DNA of 64,000 bases from an uncultured Photobacterium sp. (GTDB lineage: Bacteria > Pseudomonadota > Gammaproteobacteria > Enterobacterales > Vibrionaceae), in contig NZ_CAMRAN010000002.1 of assembly GCF_947039875.1 (NCBI RefSeq), forward strand, positions 103,064-167,063. Direction: 5' to 3'. A program made the position numbers and the translations under genes. Numbering within the stretch: the first letter of the stretch is position 1; each line of letters begins with the position of its first letter. This document shows, piece by piece, positions 61,415 through 64,000 of this stretch. The notes below the pieces were generated by a model. That model was not told the DNA's origin. It saw nothing but the letters and a program-made list of their open reading frames with translations, and did no database searches.

Positions 61415-62356
61415 TTAACTTTGGCGCGTAAAAACTAAAGCTTTAAGCCCTGCTTCTAACTCAATATCTTTAAATTCAGTAGGGTTTTCTAAACGATGAG
61501 AGAACACCATATCTGGCGCTTCAGCAGCCATGCCATCAATTAAAAATTGACTGGTTAACGTCGGATCATTAACACAGGCTAAAACAACACCTTCGGCAGT
61601 TAATAATTCAGGCAAACGACGTAAAATCTTTTGGTAATCTTTAGTTAGTGCAAAACTGCCTTTCTGAAACGAAGGCGGATCAATAATGATTAAATCATAA
61701 GGACCCATCTTGCGTACTTTACCCCATGACTTAAATAACTCATGGCCTAAGAAACTCACTTTCTTTAAATCATGGTTGTTTAAATGATGGTTATCACGAC
61801 CACGACTTAATGCCGCTTTTGCCATATCAAGATTAACCACAAATTCTGCGCCACCAGCAATGGCTGCCACAGAAAAGCCACAAGTATAAGCAAATAAATT
61901 CAGTACTCGTTTGCCAGCAGCATGCTCACGCACCCAGTCACGGCCATAACGCATATCAAGAAATAGACCGTTATTTTGATTACGACCTAAATCTAATTTA
62001 TAGGTTAACCCACTTTCAATGACATCTTGATAATCGGAGCTTTGTCCCCACAAAACGTCCATTGGCGAACCTTGACGATCTCGATGTTGCAGTAATAAAG
62101 AACGCGCACCGCTTGCTTGCCAAACTTCTGTTTGCGTTAATGCAGCCAACAAATCCGTCAATGCTTGCATAAAATCAGCATCAGGCTCTTTAAATAAGGA
62201 AACCAGTACTTGCCCTTGAAGCCAATCAACCGTAATTTGTTCCAACCCTAGCCAACAGCGACCGCGGCCATGAAACAATCGGCGAACTTCTGACGGTGGT
62301 GTTGCTAAAGCTGTTAATAAATGGACTTCTAAAGTAGGTAACGCGCTAATTTCCAT
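61415..62356 (-). CDS. RlmI/RlmK-like class I methyltransferase
   Basis: 313 residues from the ATG at 62356; a TTG seven codons upstream gives the ORF-track start. The Rossmann core has RVLNLFAYTCGFSVAAIAGGAEFVVNLDMA (motifs I and II) and the catalytic-type IIIDPPSFQKG. It lacks the N-terminal PUA domain of RlmI. An rRNA methyltransferase of the YccW group is the likely role; the target nucleotide is unknown. Confidence 0.82.
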   Translation of the reverse strand: MEISALPTLEVHLLTALATPPSEVRRLFHGRGRCWLGLEQITVDWLQGQVLVSLFKEPDADFMQALTDLLAALTQTEVWQASGARSLLLQHRDRQGSPMDVLWGQSSDYQDVIESGLTYKLDLGRNQNNGLFLDMRYGRDWVREHAAGKRVLNLFAYTCGFSVAAIAGGAEFVVNLDMAKAALSRGRDNHHLNNHDLKKVSFLGHELFKSWGKVRKMGPYDLIIIDPPSFQKGSFALTKDYQKILRRLPELLTAEGVVLACVNDPTLTSQFLIDGMAAEAPDMVFSHRLENPTEFKDIELEAGLKALVFTRQS

Positions 62357-62440
62357 AACATCATTCAAAGTGGTCAATTAAGGCGGGCTATTCTATACGT
62401 TGCGCTCCAGAATACCAACTGCAGGATAAAATAGAATCAT

Positions 62441-62650
62441 TTACTCAGGTTTAGCGCGTAAAACATATTCAGCCGAATAATCAAGTAAACTCGTGGAATG
62501 TAGTGCCAATGTTGCTGATGATGAAAGGAAATGACGTGGGGTAGTTTCAGGTAATATCAAATATTGTTGAGCACGATTTCGACGATGATGGGATTGACGT
62601 TTTTGTTGAGAAACTCGCATTTTCAGCGTACGTGAATGAGCACTGCGCAT
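62441..62650 (-). CDS. Small basic ORF, hypothetical
   Basis: 69 residues, MRSAHSRTLKMRVSQQKRQSHHRRNRAQQ at the start, so strongly basic for the first 30 residues. AGAGG sits seven bases before the ATG. No family is recognised. It could be a nucleic-acid or ribosome-associated small protein; the SD is the main support. Confidence 0.5.
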   Translation of the reverse strand: MRSAHSRTLKMRVSQQKRQSHHRRNRAQQYLILPETTPRHFLSSSATLALHSTSLLDYSAEYVLRAKPE

Positions 62651-62788
62651 TGTAAACCTCTAACTAATACATTCTGCAATATAGTATAAATTATCAATAC
62701 CAAAAATAAATGCACATCCACGTTTTACCAATCGATTGCTGATAATATCATCAGTTACAGGTCAACGATTGATATTTAACTCACTCTA

Positions 62789-63475
62789 CTATTTTTTACA
62801 GGCTAATACTGGCCATGATAACGCCCAAGGTTGCTGCCATTCAGTTAATGCTAGCTCAGCTTCAGCGGTTGACCATAACTCTCCGATAGTAGGTGGACAT
62901 AAAAATTGTTGCAGCTCACCTAGATAAGGAAAACGTAAGCCATAAGCATGTAAATAGCCGCGATCTGCCGCTTCATTACCATAAATATCATCACCTGTAA
63001 TACCAGAACCAACGCTGCGCAATGCCACGCGAATTTGATGGGTTTTACCTGTATGGGGTTTACATAAAAAGATGCGCCGTCCTTCACCACCAGCAGTAGA
63101 AAAAAACTGAGTAATCGCAGGGTTAACTTTAGTGGTTTCTAATTTCCAACTACTTCGACGTGAACGGGTCATATCACCAATCACAACACCTTGTTTTTTC
63201 TTTGGCTTTTTCGTCGCAATCGCTACATAAAACTTTTCAACTCGACGCTCCGAAAAATTAGCACATAATGCAGCAGCTGCCGTTTTATTACGCCCAAGTA
63301 ATAGCAACCCTGACGTCATTTTATCAAGTCGATGAATGAGATACAGTTTTTTATCACCTGTTTGCTCAGCAACAGCGGCCAGTAATGGCTGATCATTATC
63401 ATCTTTATGAACACTGATCCCAGGGTGTTTATTAATAACTAAGAAATCAGAGTGCAGGTAAACAAGATCAAACAT
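62789..63475 (-). CDS. RluA-family pseudouridine synthase
   Basis: 228 residues from MFDLVYLHSDFLVINKHPG. The catalytic Asp is in LIHRLDKMTSGLLLLGRN, and KPHTGKTHQIRVALRSVG is the second family motif. No S4 domain. It resembles the short RluA subgroup modelled as TIGR01621 in gammaproteobacteria; the RNA target is not known. Confidence 0.88.
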   Translation of the reverse strand: MFDLVYLHSDFLVINKHPGISVHKDDNDQPLLAAVAEQTGDKKLYLIHRLDKMTSGLLLLGRNKTAAAALCANFSERRVEKFYVAIATKKPKKKQGVVIGDMTRSRRSSWKLETTKVNPAITQFFSTAGGEGRRIFLCKPHTGKTHQIRVALRSVGSGITGDDIYGNEAADRGYLHAYGLRFPYLGELQQFLCPPTIGELWSTAEAELALTEWQQPWALSWPVLACKK

Positions 63476-63611
63476 AATGCAAATAACGCCTTTACGGTAC
63501 AAAGATGGCGCGAGTATAACCAGCCACTCAAAAAAGAAAAGTCTTGATAATTATATTGTTCATTATCCTTGTGTATTATCAAGTCTTAGCCCTCTCAACA
63601 TTAAGATAAAT

Positions 63612-64000
63612 GCTTCTGTCGCAAAGTTTTCGTTAGATACAGACGTGTCAAATTGCAGATACCATTATGCAGCGAACGCGATAAATCGCTTCCAAACGGC
63701 AAACTTAAATTACCAACTTGCCCCCGTTTTATCTGAGTCCAAACTTCTTGGCCCGACATAGTGGCAGTTGCTCCTTCTACAGACTTCCAGCCCAACGGCA
63801 CGGTAGTAATACCACCATTCCCCTTTAATATTGATATATGTTTCATCCATTCTCCATGAAGGAGATACCGGACGTTTCAATTGCCTTGCTCTTATTTCTA
63901 ACAAAGGAGCAAATCTAATCACCCAAACGATTTAATGTGGAATGATCAACATTAATGCCTCGCTCAGCCAGAATTTCTTCAATTTCACGATAACTAAGCT
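63612..64000 (-). mobile_element. Decayed, internally deleted IS6-family insertion sequence (partial)
   Basis: The right edge of the window lies inside an IS6-family element. Its left end is the inverted repeat GCTTCTGTCGCAAAGTT at 63612-63628, close to the IS6-type terminus GGTTCTGTTGCAAAGTT. Transposase sequence on the minus strand runs from the edge inward. The other end and the direct repeats lie outside. Confidence 0.82.
63640..63998 (-). pseudogene. IS6-family transposase pseudogene
   Basis: From the edge the minus strand reads LSYREIEEILAERGINVDHSTLNR, then a one-base insertion near 63930 breaks the frame. In the next frame come VIRFAPLLEIRARQLKRP and WRMDETYINIKGEWWYYYRAV, containing the first catalytic Asp. 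After that the sequence jumps to the C-terminal segment GWKSVEGATATMSGQEVWTQIKRGQV in a third frame. The middle of the DDE domain, about 120 codons including the second Asp and Glu, is absent, so the protein cannot be active. Confidence 0.8.

Noticed and set aside
62736-62927. 63-aa ORF antisense to the pseudouridine synthase
   Set aside because: It overlaps the 3' end of a clear gene, has no SD and no family resemblance.

Overview
The window is a stretch of gammaproteobacterial chromosome, most likely from the family Vibrionaceae and probably Photobacterium. The basis is AT-rich coding DNA, near-complete protein similarity to the E. coli housekeeping set, a trpE-trpG-trpD-trpCF-trpB-trpA operon with trpG and trpD as separate genes, and several c-di-GMP proteins. 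The genus is an inference from memory of these families; no search was run.

Layout. 1-4240: end of the sap peptide-uptake operon (sapA fragment, sapB, sapC, sapD, sapF). 4262-11052 (minus strand): aroA, cmk, rpsA, ihfB, lapA, lapB, pyrF. 11053-17875: a block between aroA and serC that is not housekeeping in character: a NUDT15-like NUDIX hydrolase, a DUF5666 lipoprotein divergent from a two-component system, a lipocalin, and a PTS-EIIC/EAL fusion. 17876-27581: serC and gyrA on the minus strand, an unannotated 41-codon membrane ORF, then ubiG and nrdA-nrdB-yfaE. 27606-31275: an acid-resistance operon of a PotE-like antiporter and arginine decarboxylase AdiA. 31576-38886: a YbaY/META lipoprotein, the CinA-like YfaY, tyrP with a perfect TyrR box and a long structured leader, a PAS-GGDEF-EAL protein and a methyltransferase. 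39010-50910: cysB, a coiled-coil membrane protein, miaE, topA, yciN, sohB, yciK, rluB, yciO, rnm, in the same neighbourhood order as E. coli. 50922-58104: the trp operon with TrpR operator, leader peptide and attenuator. 58194-63475: yciB, yciA, yciI, a small lipoprotein, a short SbmA-like transporter, an RlmI/RlmK-like methyltransferase, a small basic ORF and an RluA-family pseudouridine synthase. 63612-64000: a decayed IS6-family insertion sequence running off the right edge.

How it fits together. Most of the window is translation, nucleotide, envelope and amino-acid metabolism. aroA and serC feed chorismate and serine, both needed by the trp operon, and tyrP takes up tyrosine. The nrd operon carries candidate DnaA and NrdR sites. 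The most promising leads beyond ordinary annotation are the tyrP leader with a duplicated Shine-Dalgarno decamer and an intervening anti-SD, the unusual trp leader with only two separated Trp codons, the 41-residue membrane ORF between gyrA and ubiG, the acidic-patch sensor kinase next to a DUF5666 lipoprotein, and the internally deleted IS6 copy. I saw no CRISPR array, no tRNA or rRNA gene, no prophage, and no gene cluster that I would claim as a wholly new system.
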